In this document: piece by piece, positions 1 through 6,994 of the stretch | Position numbering within the stretch: position 1 is the first letter of the stretch | How the letters are laid out: each line of letters starts with the position of its first letter | NCBI GenBank assembly: GCA_028678905.1 | Contig: JAJRCO010000298.1 | Coordinates: 1-8,798 of the forward strand | DNA from: Methanomicrobiales archaeon | GTDB lineage: Archaea; Halobacteriota; Methanomicrobia; Methanomicrobiales; JACTUA01 | Reading direction: 5' to 3' | Length of the DNA stretch: 8,798 nucleotides | Made by a program: the position numbers and the translations under genes | The notes under the pieces: generated by a model | Database searches by the model: none | What the model saw: only the letters and a program-made list of their open reading frames with translations | What the model was told of the DNA's origin: nothing

Positions 1-1
1 G

Positions 2-859
2 TACCACTCCCGAATCCGCATCAACGGTTCGGTGCTGTTATTTTCGACAAAACTCTTTCCCCTCCTTGACAAAGACGGCAAGGTTCAGTTTATCCTCGGG
101 ATGAGCCGGGACATCACTGAACAGGAGAAAGAGAAGCGTGAAGCCACTCAGCTGGAAAAAGAGATCGATTACCGCAAGGATTTCGTTATGACGGCGGCCC
201 ACGAACTTCGGACGCCGCTGCAGCCGATACTGGGATACCTGCATCTCCTGCTTGACGATCCGGAATATTTCGGGCTCACCGCAGAAACGGGAAAAATGCT
301 CCGCACCTGCCTGGATAATGTCGAACGTGAACGCTATATTGTGGACCGGATGCTCGAATTGAGTCTTCTGTATGCTGAAAAAATCTCCATCAATCCGACG
401 GACGTGCAATTGAGACCACTGGTTGAGGATATCGTGCGGACCGGAGAATATGGCCGTGACGCAGAGATAACCATCGATGTTCCGGAAGAAACTCATCTCG
501 TTGCCGACCGGGATTGCTTGTACACGGTGCTCGAGTGCCTGATCTCCAACGCGGTGCGATTCAACCACCCCCCAAGGCACGTAGGAATCCGCTACCAGAT
601 AGACGGGTCATACCACCTCATATCAGTAAAGGACAACGGGATAGGTATTTCACCCACTGCTCTCCATGCGATCTTTGAACCGTTTCACCTTGCAGACGCT
701 GAAAAACTGAGCCGCCAGTGCAATCGGATCGGTCTCGCGCTCTCCATCGCCCGCAAGTACATCAATCTTCATGGAGGGACCATCGATGTGGAAAGCGAAG
801 TGGGAGCGGGAAGTACCTTTTCGGTCCGCATCCCTCAGGAGGTGCCGTATGGTCTATGA
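2..859 (+). CDS. Sensor histidine kinase, 3' part (PAS end, HisKA, HATPase)
   Basis: The reading frame is open to the left edge, so the gene starts upstream and only its last 285 codons are here. In order they show the end of a PAS/PAC domain (about codons 1-40, ending in GMSRDITEQ), a charged linker helix, a HisKA dimerisation domain with the H-box AAHELRTP (phosphoacceptor His codon at 200-202), and a HATPase_c domain with N-box SNAVRFN, G1 box DNGIGIS and a C-terminal GAGSTFSVRIP. In such kinases the PAS domain senses or relays a signal, the kinase autophosphorylates on His and passes phosphate to a REC domain. The G2 region reads CNRIGLALSIA rather than the usual GTGLGLAI, so the ATP lid is degenerate. 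The gene overlaps the response regulator by 11 bp, which makes that protein the likely partner. The sensed signal cannot be told from this fragment. Confidence 0.93.
   Translation, partial: YHSRIRINGSVLLFSTKLFPLLDKDGKVQFILGMSRDITEQEKEKREATQLEKEIDYRKDFVMTAAHELRTPLQPILGYLHLLLDDPEYFGLTAETGKMLRTCLDNVERERYIVDRMLELSLLYAEKISINPTDVQLRPLVEDIVRTGEYGRDAEITIDVPEETHLVADRDCLYTVLECLISNAVRFNHPPRHVGIRYQIDGSYHLISVKDNGIGISPTALHAIFEPFHLADAEKLSRQCNRIGLALSIARKYINLHGGTIDVESEVGAGSTFSVRIPQEVPYGL
837..844 (+). promoter_or_regulatory. Strong Shine-Dalgarno of the response regulator
   Basis: AGGAGGTG lies 4 nt before the ATG at 849 and inside the kinase coding sequence. It matches the archaeal 16S 3' end almost completely and decides the regulator start against the in-frame upstream codon at 771. 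Confidence 0.8.
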
Positions 860-1223
860 AGTGATGGTGGTGGATGACGATGTCGCCACTCTGGAAGTGA
901 TGAATCTTATCCTCCGCAGGATCGGTTATGAGCCCCACACCAGCAGGAATGGGCTCGAAGCACTGGACTGGCTGCGCATACACTGTCCGGATCTGATCCT
1001 TCTCGATCTGCAGATGGTTCCGATTGATGGATGGGAGTTTCTGCGCAGACTGCGGGAAGACCCTTCCCTGCATCAGGCACCGGTGATGCTCTTCACCGCA
1101 CGACCCCTGTTTAATGAGGAGAAGGAAAGGGCGGATCGAAATGTGGAGAAGGTGTTGGAAAAACCCATCTCCCCCTTGGAATTGAAAAAGGAGCTTACCA
1201 CTTTCTTCGCAGAAAGGAAATAA
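849..1223 (+). CDS. Stand-alone response regulator receiver (REC) protein
   Basis: This is a 124-residue CheY-like protein made of one receiver domain with no output domain. The acidic pocket is D9-D10-D11, the phosphoacceptor is D53 (in LILLDLQM), and the switch residues are T83 (FTARP) and K105 (LEKPI); all conserved positions are present. The ATG at 849 is chosen because an AGGAGGTG sequence at 837-844 lies 4 nt before it and because the protein then begins directly with the first REC strand. A longer in-frame start at 771 would only add residues translated from kinase sequence. The start lies inside the last codons of the kinase, so the pair is probably translationally coupled. With no DNA-binding or enzymatic domain it probably acts by protein contact or in a phosphorelay; the target is unknown. 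Confidence 0.93.
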   Translation: MVYEVMVVDDDVATLEVMNLILRRIGYEPHTSRNGLEALDWLRIHCPDLILLDLQMVPIDGWEFLRRLREDPSLHQAPVMLFTARPLFNEEKERADRNVEKVLEKPISPLELKKELTTFFAERK

Positions 1224-2675
1224 TTAGCGTCTCCAAGGATTCCACCGGCATCCCCAGAAGCGGCAGGCGATCAGGGTGCTGACGATCAGGGTTCCAAGAA
1301 GGACTGACGTGAGCAGGACGAGTGTGGCAATCCCGGGCTGGGGTGTACCCGGGAGCAGATGCCAGGCAGGAATATTGCGGACCACCCTGAAACCAAGTGC
1401 GATGACCAGAACAGGTGGAATAACATACCGGGCGAGGGGTCGGATCATCCGGTAAACCAGAGATGACCCATTAAGTACCTCCCTGAAACGGGGTGCGTCC
1501 AGGAACCAGGAGAAAGATACCGAAGTCAGGATGGCGGTCATGATTAGTCCCATGGTGCCAATGGTGTCATCCATGACATCCAGCCAGCGGATGCCCTGAA
1601 ACCGGAAATCAACGCTGCTATAGCTCAATGCGCTCGGGATACCTACCAGGAGAATGATAGCTATCAGTACACCGATAGTCTTTCGCCGGTTCCAGCGGGT
1701 GGCTTCCATCACCGAAGCTGTGGGCACTTCGAGCATGGAAACCGCCGATGTAAGCGCAGCAAAGAATAACAGGACGAAGAATGCCAGCCCGAACAGTTGT
1801 CCGAAGGGCATTACCTCAAACGCTCTCGGAAGCGTGGTAAAGGCCAGTTCGGCACCTGCTGTCGGTGCAAGCCCAAACGTAAAGACCACTGGAAATATCA
1901 CCAGTCCGGCCAGGATCGAAGCGCCGATGTCGGCCAGGGTGATGATAAGAGAAGCCCGGAAGATATTGATGCTCTCGGAGGTATATGCACCATAGGTGAG
2001 AAGGATCCCCTGGCCTACGGAGAGAGAGAAAAATGACTGACCCAGAGCCGCGCTCCAGATAAAGGGGCTGAAAAGCACAGAAAAATCGGGAGTGAACAGA
2101 TATGCCATACCCTCCTGATAACCAGAGAGAGTGGTCGCGTAGATAGCCATTCCTGCCAGCAGGATGAAAACAAAGGGGATGAGGATAGTAGTCAGGCGTT
2201 CGATGCCCTTCTTTACGCCCAGGGAAACAATAAGCCCGGTGATCAGCACAGAGAGGATAAAAAAGAGGATGGGACTGGGAGAAGAAGAGAAAGAAGAGAA
2301 GGTTATTTCCGTCCCGCTGAGAGAAAACCAGCTGTAAGCGAATGTCCATCCGGTGATCACCAGATAATAGCTGAGGATGAGCGAAATTACTCCGACGACA
2401 AACCATCCGACGATGTTCATCCTCCTGCCCAGTCCGCTAAAGGTAGATACCACCGCGCCATGAAAATATCGTCCCGCAGAAAGTTCCAGGACCATCAGGG
2501 GAACTGCAAAGAGAAAACATGCCAGAAGATAGGGGATGAGGTACGCCCCACCTCCGTTCTGCCCGACAACCGAGGAAAAGCGCCAGACATTCCCTATCCC
2601 CACCGCCGATCCGATGGTGGCAAGAATGAAACCAATGCGGGAAGACCACCGCTCCATATTGACCTTCGCAAACAT
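1224..2675 (-). CDS. Sodium-dependent transporter, NSS/SNF family
   Basis: This 483-residue, very hydrophobic protein has about 11-12 membrane helices. It matches the neurotransmitter:sodium symporter family (LeuT fold), which imports amino acids or related solutes with Na+. Helix 1 carries GSAVGIGNVWRF (residues 22-33), corresponding to the unwound Na+/substrate site of LeuT: A24 and N29 align with the LeuT Na1 ligands A22 and N27, and R32 with the gating Arg30. NGGGAYLIPY follows. The helix 6 region contains FFSLSVGQGILLTYGAY, and a later helix contains FAALTSAVSMLEV, both typical of the family. An oddity is RFSS where the family nearly always has RFP. The start at 2675 has GAGGTG a few bases upstream. 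The ATG at 2657 (MERWSSR) also has a possible Shine-Dalgarno (GAAGGT) and gives the more usual N-terminus. The stop abuts the response regulator stop. The substrate cannot be predicted. Confidence 0.92.
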   Translation of the reverse strand: MFAKVNMERWSSRIGFILATIGSAVGIGNVWRFSSVVGQNGGGAYLIPYLLACFLFAVPLMVLELSAGRYFHGAVVSTFSGLGRRMNIVGWFVVGVISLILSYYLVITGWTFAYSWFSLSGTEITFSSFSSSPSPILFFILSVLITGLIVSLGVKKGIERLTTILIPFVFILLAGMAIYATTLSGYQEGMAYLFTPDFSVLFSPFIWSAALGQSFFSLSVGQGILLTYGAYTSESINIFRASLIITLADIGASILAGLVIFPVVFTFGLAPTAGAELAFTTLPRAFEVMPFGQLFGLAFFVLLFFAALTSAVSMLEVPTASVMEATRWNRRKTIGVLIAIILLVGIPSALSYSSVDFRFQGIRWLDVMDDTIGTMGLIMTAILTSVSFSWFLDAPRFREVLNGSSLVYRMIRPLARYVIPPVLVIALGFRVVRNIPAWHLLPGTPQPGIATLVLLTSVLLGTLIVSTLIACRFWGCRWNPWRR

Positions 2676-2824
2676 CCCACCTCTATGAAGATAAAGGGTG
2701 ATGAAACATCTCGGCTATGCGCTAGAGGAGTTTCAGCGTGACATCGATAGGCAGTAGGACGAAAAGGATTTTTTACCTCAGATGGAGCAATGTACAGAAG
2801 AACAGTTTGAAGACCGTGATGACG

Positions 2825-3241
2825 ATGGGATTGTTTGACAAATTGAAAGGGAGCAAACCTGTTGAACTGACGCCGAAATCGGCGCTCGCACTCTCTGCGA
2901 TAACCTTGATCGCAGCAGACGGCGTGATCGATGAAGCAGAGCTGATGGATCTGGCTAAGATTGTCCGTGGTGACCGGAACGCGGTAAACACCGCGTTATC
3001 TGTCCTTCGGACCACCCCATTGCCGGATTCGATCACGCTGGTAGCCAATTGTCTGAACGATAAGCAGAAAATCACTACCCTGGCGATCCTTACCGATTTG
3101 GCCATGGCCGATGGCGCCCTCGCCACCGAGGAACAGAAAATCCTGCAACAGTATATGGAGAAATTCGGAGTCTCCGAGGCCACTCTGAAACCGATCATCG
3201 ATGTGATCGCTGTAAAAAATGATTTTTCAGTGTTTTCCTGA
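2825..3241 (+). CDS. TerB-like domain protein
   Basis: This 138-residue, mostly alpha-helical soluble protein resembles the TerB family. Two similar acidic motifs are visible, DGVIDEAEL (D32 to L40) and DGALATEEQ (D96 to Q104), each followed by a helix; such motifs bind divalent metal in TerB proteins. The name comes from tellurite resistance, but isolated TerB domains are common outside ter operons and their role is generally unknown. No other ter gene is seen nearby. The start at 2825 gives the N-terminus MGLFDKLKG, which I recall as common in such small proteins, and GTGAT at 2816-2820 could be its Shine-Dalgarno. A GTG at 2738 in the same frame has a better GAGGAG 7 nt upstream and would add 29 residues of basic sequence, so the start is uncertain. 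An oligo-T tract follows the stop. Confidence 0.72.
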   Translation: MGLFDKLKGSKPVELTPKSALALSAITLIAADGVIDEAELMDLAKIVRGDRNAVNTALSVLRTTPLPDSITLVANCLNDKQKITTLAILTDLAMADGALATEEQKILQQYMEKFGVSEATLKPIIDVIAVKNDFSVFS

Positions 3242-3257
3242 TTATTTTTCTTTTTCT
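3242..3257 (+). terminator. Oligo-T transcription terminator after the TerB-like gene
   Basis: Two T5 runs (3245-3249 and 3251-3255) in a pyrimidine-rich stretch begin right after the TGA stop. Archaeal RNA polymerase terminates on such T tracts without needing a hairpin. A small 5-bp inverted repeat AGCCC/GGGCT (3276-3280 and 3288-3292) lies just downstream but has no T tail. Confidence 0.55.
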
Positions 3258-3562
3258 CCTTATTGAATTTGTTCGAGCCCCCTTTCCGGGCTATGGCGTC
3301 TATGGATCGATATCCTGATCTCTGGCAGCAGTACGAGTCTATGCGAGCCAGTAGTTGGGTCTCTTGGAATTACCGGAAGCAGGACAAATGAATGCACAGG
3401 AAATGATGATCCCTCCGAGATTATTCGAAACTGTCAATCGAACAGTCGGATCTGGTGTATGTGTCTCTGTTCCCGTGAAAGAAATTCGACGACGGGGGGT
3501 TACCGTTACCAGGAAGGGACGAACGATATCTTCTCATATCTTCCGGTCAGAAATGGTACGGG
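3258..3562. other. Intergenic region without a convincing gene
   Basis: About 300 bp separate the TerB-like gene from the broken membrane-protein gene. I see no gene here: an open frame from 3355 has no good ribosome site, and its downstream part overlaps the broken gene in another frame. Small features are an inverted repeat ACTGT/ACAGT (3430-3434 and 3442-3446) and a short direct repeat ATATCTTC (3526-3533 and 3536-3543), about one helical turn apart and 20-37 bp before the ATG at 3563. No clear TATA box is recognised. Confidence 0.5.
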
Positions 3563-4319
3563 ATGATCGGAAATATCCCGAAAAACCGGTTCTGGACCTT
3601 ATTTCTGGTACTTGCTCTCACCGGACTGAGTATCGTCCTCTATTTCATCCATCTCCTTCTTTTCCAGGATCTCCACCATATCGGGATTTTTTTCTTGGGA
3701 GACCTAGCGTTTCTGCCCCTCGAGGTCCTTCTGGTTACGCTGATCATTCACCGTCTCCTTGAGATGCAGGACAGGCAGCGGAAAATGGAGAAGATGCATA
3801 TGGTGATCGGTGCATTTTTCAGCTCTGTGGGGAGCTGGCTGCTTGCCTATCTCTCCGACCGGGATCCGGCACTGGAAGATCTCCGCAGGCATCTTGTGTC
3901 TTCTCTGACCGGTGGACCGATGATGAATTCAGAAGGGTCGTTAACCAACTTCAACACCATCCGTGCGATATCGACCGGAGCACTCTGGATCTGGCCGTTT
4001 TGAAAACGAATCTCAGCTCCCGCAGGGATTTCCTGCTCCGTCTGCTGGAAAATCCGATCCTCCTGGAACACCAAAGGTTCACCGAACTGCTGCAGGCCGT
4101 ATTTCACTTTACCGAGGAACTGGACAAAAGATTCAATCTCTCTACTCTGCCGGATAATGATATCTTTCATCTGGTGGGGGATGCAAAGAGGATATATCGC
4201 CTCCTGATCCGCAATGGCTGGAGTATATGCGGTACCTGAAGAACAATTATCCCTACCTCTTCTCCCTGGCTATGAGGACAAATCCGTTCGATGAGACAGC
4301 ATCACCCATCATCTCCTAA
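3563..4319 (+). pseudogene. Broken gene for a methanogen-type membrane protein (two frameshifts)
   Basis: One protein can be followed through three frames. Frame A runs from the ATG at 3563 to about 3908 and encodes IPKNRFW, two membrane helices (about residues 9-32 and 38-63) and MVIGAFFSSVGSWLLAYLSD. Frame B continues from about 3901-3913 (WTDDEFRRVV) through SRRDFLLRLLENP and AVFHFTEELDKRF to about 4211. Frame C continues from about 4212 (QWLEYMRYLKNNYPYLFSLAM) to the TAA at 4317-4319. The rejoined protein would have about 251 residues. It resembles, from memory, a family of unnamed methanogen proteins with an N-terminal membrane hairpin and a soluble helical domain ending in RTNPFD; I know no function. 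Both shifts go the same way (loss of 1 nt, or gain of 2), and neither site is in a homopolymer. As read, translation ends at a stop soon after the first shift. Real decay is more likely than two sequencing errors, but the latter remains possible. Confidence 0.85.
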
Positions 4320-4320
4320 G

Positions 4321-4327
4321 ATATAAA
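4321..4327 (+). promoter_or_regulatory. TATA box upstream of the dienelactone hydrolase-like gene
   Basis: ATATAAA begins two bases after the end of the broken gene. With usual archaeal spacing (about 25 bp), transcription would start near 4350, giving a leader of roughly 40 nt before the ATG at 4393. Confidence 0.5.
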
Positions 4328-4392
4328 GGCGTGGAGGTGACGTTCACCGTAATCATTATCAATGATACGAGAAGGTAATGCCTGGTGCTATC

Positions 4393-5160
4393 ATGGAGAA
4401 TCGATCGACCGGTATCATCATCACGGCCATTATCCTCTTTGCCCTAGGGGCAGGTTGCCTGGGAGCTCAGTCGCCACCTCCGCCAGGATCTGTGAACGGA
4501 TCCAGGGTGAATATTACCGTAGCTGAACGGACCTATCCAGCATACCTGGCAGTCCCCTCTGCCTCAGGCCGTTATCCAGCCGTCCTACTTATTCATTCGT
4601 TCAATGGATTAGAACCAGGATATTACAATCTCTCGGATCAGCTGGCATCCGAAGGTTACGTCGTCCTTGCTCCGGAGTGGCAGACGTTCAATCAGCAGGC
4701 GGGAGATTCTGAGGTAGGAGAAATCATCAATAGTTCACTGGCGTTGCTCTCGACCCACAATACGGTTGACCCCACGAGAATCGGCCTTACCGGTTTTTGT
4801 GCGGGAGGCCGGTATACGATGTTGTTCCTCCCACAGCGAAATGAATTCCGGTCCGGGGTGGCATGGTACGGCTTCCCGTACAGTCGGGGATTCACCAACG
4901 ATACCATGCCCGCCGAACATATCGATACTCTTACCGTACCCCTGCTCATGATCCACGGGTCTCGGGATCAGGCCAGTCCGGTTACTGATATCTATCGCTA
5001 TGCAGAAGAGCTCGAAAATGCGGACACATATTTTGAACTGAAAGTGTACCAGGGTAAAGGGCACGGGTTTATGATCGAGAATGGGTCCCTTGTTCGGGAT
5101 GATATTGCCCAGGATGCATTCAGGGAGATGTCCACGTTCTTTAACAGAACATTGAAATGA
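4393..5160 (+). CDS. Exported dienelactone hydrolase family alpha/beta-hydrolase (probable lipoprotein)
   Basis: The 255-residue protein starts with a short polar segment and a hydrophobic stretch IIITAIILFALGAGC; Cys22 sits in a lipobox-like GAGC, followed by a Ser/Pro/Gly-rich linker. That predicts export and membrane anchoring outside the cell. The rest is a dienelactone hydrolase fold: PAVLLIHSFNG (residues 62-72), the nucleophile elbow GFCAGG with Cys136, Asp192 in GSRDQASPV and His224 in GKGHGF, a complete Cys-Asp-His triad. The family hydrolyses dienelactone and other small esters or lactones; the substrate here is unknown. The start at 4393 is preferred because GGTG (4384-4387) lies 5 nt before it. 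The ATG at 4378 would add five residues (MPGAI) and has a GAAGGT only 1 nt upstream. It has its own TATA box and is followed by a T7 tract, so it is probably transcribed alone. Confidence 0.88.
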   Translation: MENRSTGIIITAIILFALGAGCLGAQSPPPPGSVNGSRVNITVAERTYPAYLAVPSASGRYPAVLLIHSFNGLEPGYYNLSDQLASEGYVVLAPEWQTFNQQAGDSEVGEIINSSLALLSTHNTVDPTRIGLTGFCAGGRYTMLFLPQRNEFRSGVAWYGFPYSRGFTNDTMPAEHIDTLTVPLLMIHGSRDQASPVTDIYRYAEELENADTYFELKVYQGKGHGFMIENGSLVRDDIAQDAFREMSTFFNRTLK

Positions 5161-5166
5161 GGTATC

Positions 5167-5173
5167 TTTTTTT
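5167..5173 (+). terminator. Oligo-T terminator after the hydrolase gene
   Basis: A run of seven T begins 6 nt after the TGA stop of the hydrolase and fits archaeal oligo-T termination. No hairpin precedes it. Confidence 0.5.
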
Positions 5174-5420
5174 CGACCTCTCTGGATAGTCGTATTCACC
5201 GCGTATCCTTGAGGCTGGAATTATGGGCGAGCAGGCGATTAAATCCTGTACCTGAGGGGAGCGGATAATGAAACTCGGCTCTTAAAATCGGTCATCATCG
5301 GGGCGTATCACTCTGTCAGTATCGCCTTCAGAAAAGCACAATAATTCCGTCTTAATATGATAATTGACCTTTCTCCAGAATGTTACCGATGGATGGAATA
5401 ACATTTTTTTTCTGGAATAA
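5174..5420. other. Intergenic region, no gene seen
   Basis: Together with the flanking signals, this is part of a 337-bp gap between the hydrolase and the monooxygenase. Only very short open frames occur, such as ten codons from the ATG at 5223, none with a ribosome site that stands out. A T8-rich stretch lies at about 5404-5411. I see no RNA gene. Confidence 0.5.
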
Positions 5421-5450
5421 CCCTTTAACGGATAGCCCTTTACCGGATAG
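5421..5450 (+). repeat. 15-bp tandem repeat in the monooxygenase promoter region
   Basis: Two adjacent copies, CCCTTTAACGGATAG (5421-5435) and CCCTTTACCGGATAG (5436-5450), differ at one base. The flanks GGAATAA on the left and CC on the right look like partial further copies. The repeat ends 11 bp before the TATA-like box and about 47 bp before the ATG at 5498, a place where an archaeal activator or repressor could bind. Confidence 0.7.
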
Positions 5451-5460
5451 CCGAAAATCT

Positions 5461-5468
5461 CTTATAGT
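5461..5468 (+). promoter_or_regulatory. TATA-like box of the FAD monooxygenase gene
   Basis: CTTATAGT lies about 30 bp before the ATG at 5498 and is preceded by an A-rich stretch (CGAAAATCT) that could serve as the TFB recognition element. The predicted transcription start near 5490 falls almost at the start codon. No Shine-Dalgarno match precedes the ATG, so a leaderless or very short-leader mRNA is likely. Confidence 0.5.
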
Positions 5469-5497
5469 CCCTGCCGGTACACTGCGATTGACCCAAA

Positions 5498-6718
5498 ATG
5501 AAAAACGCTGTCCAGCAAAGTAACGAGCAGGAGAGGAAAGTTCTCATCTCCGGTGGGGGAATCGCCGGACTCACACTCGGAATACTGCTAAATAGAAACG
5601 GGTGGGATCCGGTAATCGTAGAACGCGACCCGGCCTTTCGGACCAGCGGCTACATGATGGATTTTTTTGGGACAGGCTGGGATGTCGCGGAACGGATGGG
5701 GGTCATCGAGGAGATCCAGAGAGTACGCTATCCTTTCGAGTATCGTGAGTACGTGGATCAGCAGGGTAGACCACGTTTTCCCCGTATTCCCCTCGAGCAG
5801 ATATCTCAGGCGTTTTATGGAAAAAGTGTCTCGATCCGGCGTCCCGATCTCGCCAGGATCCTGTACAATCGTGCCACCTCAGAAGGTGTGTCGGTGCGAT
5901 TCGGCACCACCATCGAGAAAGTCCGCGAGACGGATATGGAAGTTGAGGCTCAATTCAATAACGGAGATACCGACTCATTCCGTCTGTTATTCGGGGCAGA
6001 CGGGGTACATTCACGGGTTAGGGAGATGGTGTTCGGGCCAGTCTCGGTCCGTGAGCGGTTCCTGGGCTATTATGTCGCGGGATGCGATCTCGAGTCGTCC
6101 GGTTACGATCTGGGGGATTCGGTAAAAGTATATGAAGAGCCGGGTCGCGCCGCCTGGTTTTATCCGTTAAAGGATCGTATGGAGGCACTATACTTTTTCT
6201 CCTTTGGGCACGTGGGACATCTGCCGCATGAGAAACGTCTTCCTTTTGTGAGAGAACGATATAAGGGCGCAGGTTGGATTGCAGAGAAAGTCCTTCAAAA
6301 ACTCCCCGAATCGGAACCCACATATTTTGATTCTATGACCCAGAAACGGTTGCCCTCCTGGCAGAAAGGACGGGTCGCCCTGCTGGGAGACGCCTGCGGC
6401 TGCCTTACACCCCTCGCCAGTCAAGGATCCCACATGGCGATGGCAGCGGCGTTCATCCTTGCGCAGGAACTCCAAAGGCATTCGGGCGATCACCGAAGGG
6501 CTTTTTTGGCCTATGAGGACTTTCTGAAGCCTATCGTATCGAGAAAACAGGACTTGGCATCACATTTAGCCCACCGGTTTATCCCCCGTATGCATACGCC
6601 ATTGTTCCTCCGGTATCTGGCTTTCAGGCTCGCCTTCAGTCCCCTGTTCATACGGCATTTTCTTGCCTCATTTGGGGGGAAGAGTATCCTCGATCGATAT
6701 CCCGCCCTGCGATCATAG
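5498..6718 (+). CDS. FAD-dependent monooxygenase, group A (PHBH/TetX-like)
   Basis: This 406-residue flavoprotein has the three fingerprints of class A flavin monooxygenases. The Rossmann dinucleotide motif is ISGGGIAGLTLG (Gly19, Gly21, Gly24) with VERD (Glu42, FAD ribose). The DG motif is FGADGVHSRVR (Asp168-Gly169). The second FAD motif is GRVALLGDACGCLTPLASQG (Gly297-Asp298). Such enzymes use NAD(P)H and O2 to hydroxylate an aromatic or polyketide-like substrate; TetX and p-hydroxybenzoate hydroxylase are known members, but related proteins may only be oxidoreductases. The length is normal for the family. The last 70 residues are basic and partly hydrophobic (PLFLRYLAFRLAF), perhaps a capping helix. 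The ATG at 5498 lacks a Shine-Dalgarno but is well placed after a TATA-like box. An in-frame earlier start is not seen. The substrate is unknown. The family is widespread in bacteria, so transfer is plausible but not shown. Confidence 0.9.
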   Translation: MKNAVQQSNEQERKVLISGGGIAGLTLGILLNRNGWDPVIVERDPAFRTSGYMMDFFGTGWDVAERMGVIEEIQRVRYPFEYREYVDQQGRPRFPRIPLEQISQAFYGKSVSIRRPDLARILYNRATSEGVSVRFGTTIEKVRETDMEVEAQFNNGDTDSFRLLFGADGVHSRVREMVFGPVSVRERFLGYYVAGCDLESSGYDLGDSVKVYEEPGRAAWFYPLKDRMEALYFFSFGHVGHLPHEKRLPFVRERYKGAGWIAEKVLQKLPESEPTYFDSMTQKRLPSWQKGRVALLGDACGCLTPLASQGSHMAMAAAFILAQELQRHSGDHRRAFLAYEDFLKPIVSRKQDLASHLAHRFIPRMHTPLFLRYLAFRLAFSPLFIRHFLASFGGKSILDRYPALRS

Positions 6719-6981
6719 CTGGGATAACATGAAATCAGTATGCAGGGTCTCAGGCTATGAACACCCGTCATTCCTTGCATCGACCCAGGGATCAAAATGC
6801 CACTATTCTTCAGATTTGAGACGTGGACAGACAAAATGGGATATCAATCCGTCGCAAAGAACTGTATGACGGGGCATCTTGTATTCTATTACACTGAAAC
6901 AGCCTGTTCAGCGGAAAAATCGCTACGGATTTGAAGGGATAATTGGTTAAAAAAAATGTAAAATCGATGAAGAAAGTAACC

Positions 6982-6994
6982 TGATCTTAAAGAT
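6982..6994 (+). repeat. Element B copy 1 (dyad ATCTT-A-AAGAT)
   Basis: TGATCTTAAAGAT contains a perfect dyad with arms ATCTT (6984-6988) and AAGAT (6990-6994) around one base. Its size and symmetry are like an operator half-site pair for a dimeric regulator. An exact second copy lies 93 bp downstream. Confidence 0.6.

Noticed and set aside
38..580. 180-codon open frame on the minus strand
   Set aside because: It lies opposite well-conserved HisKA/HATPase sequence and is a codon-bias shadow.
1816..2406. 196-codon open frame on the minus strand inside the transporter
   Set aside because: It is the +1 shadow of the NSS transporter, whose helices are clearly in the other frame.
3355..3762. Open frame of 135 codons on the plus strand before and across the broken membrane-protein gene
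   Set aside because: No good ribosome site and low-complexity, Pro/Ser/Arg-rich translation; its second half overlaps in another frame the recognisable membrane-protein coding sequence.
3893..3913. Programmed -1 frameshift in the broken gene
   Set aside because: No slippery heptamer or strong downstream stem was seen, and a second shift is needed 300 bp later; decay or error is simpler.
6663..6869. 68-codon open frame overlapping the 3' end of the monooxygenase
   Set aside because: It begins inside the real gene, has no ribosome site and its translation has no recognisable domain.
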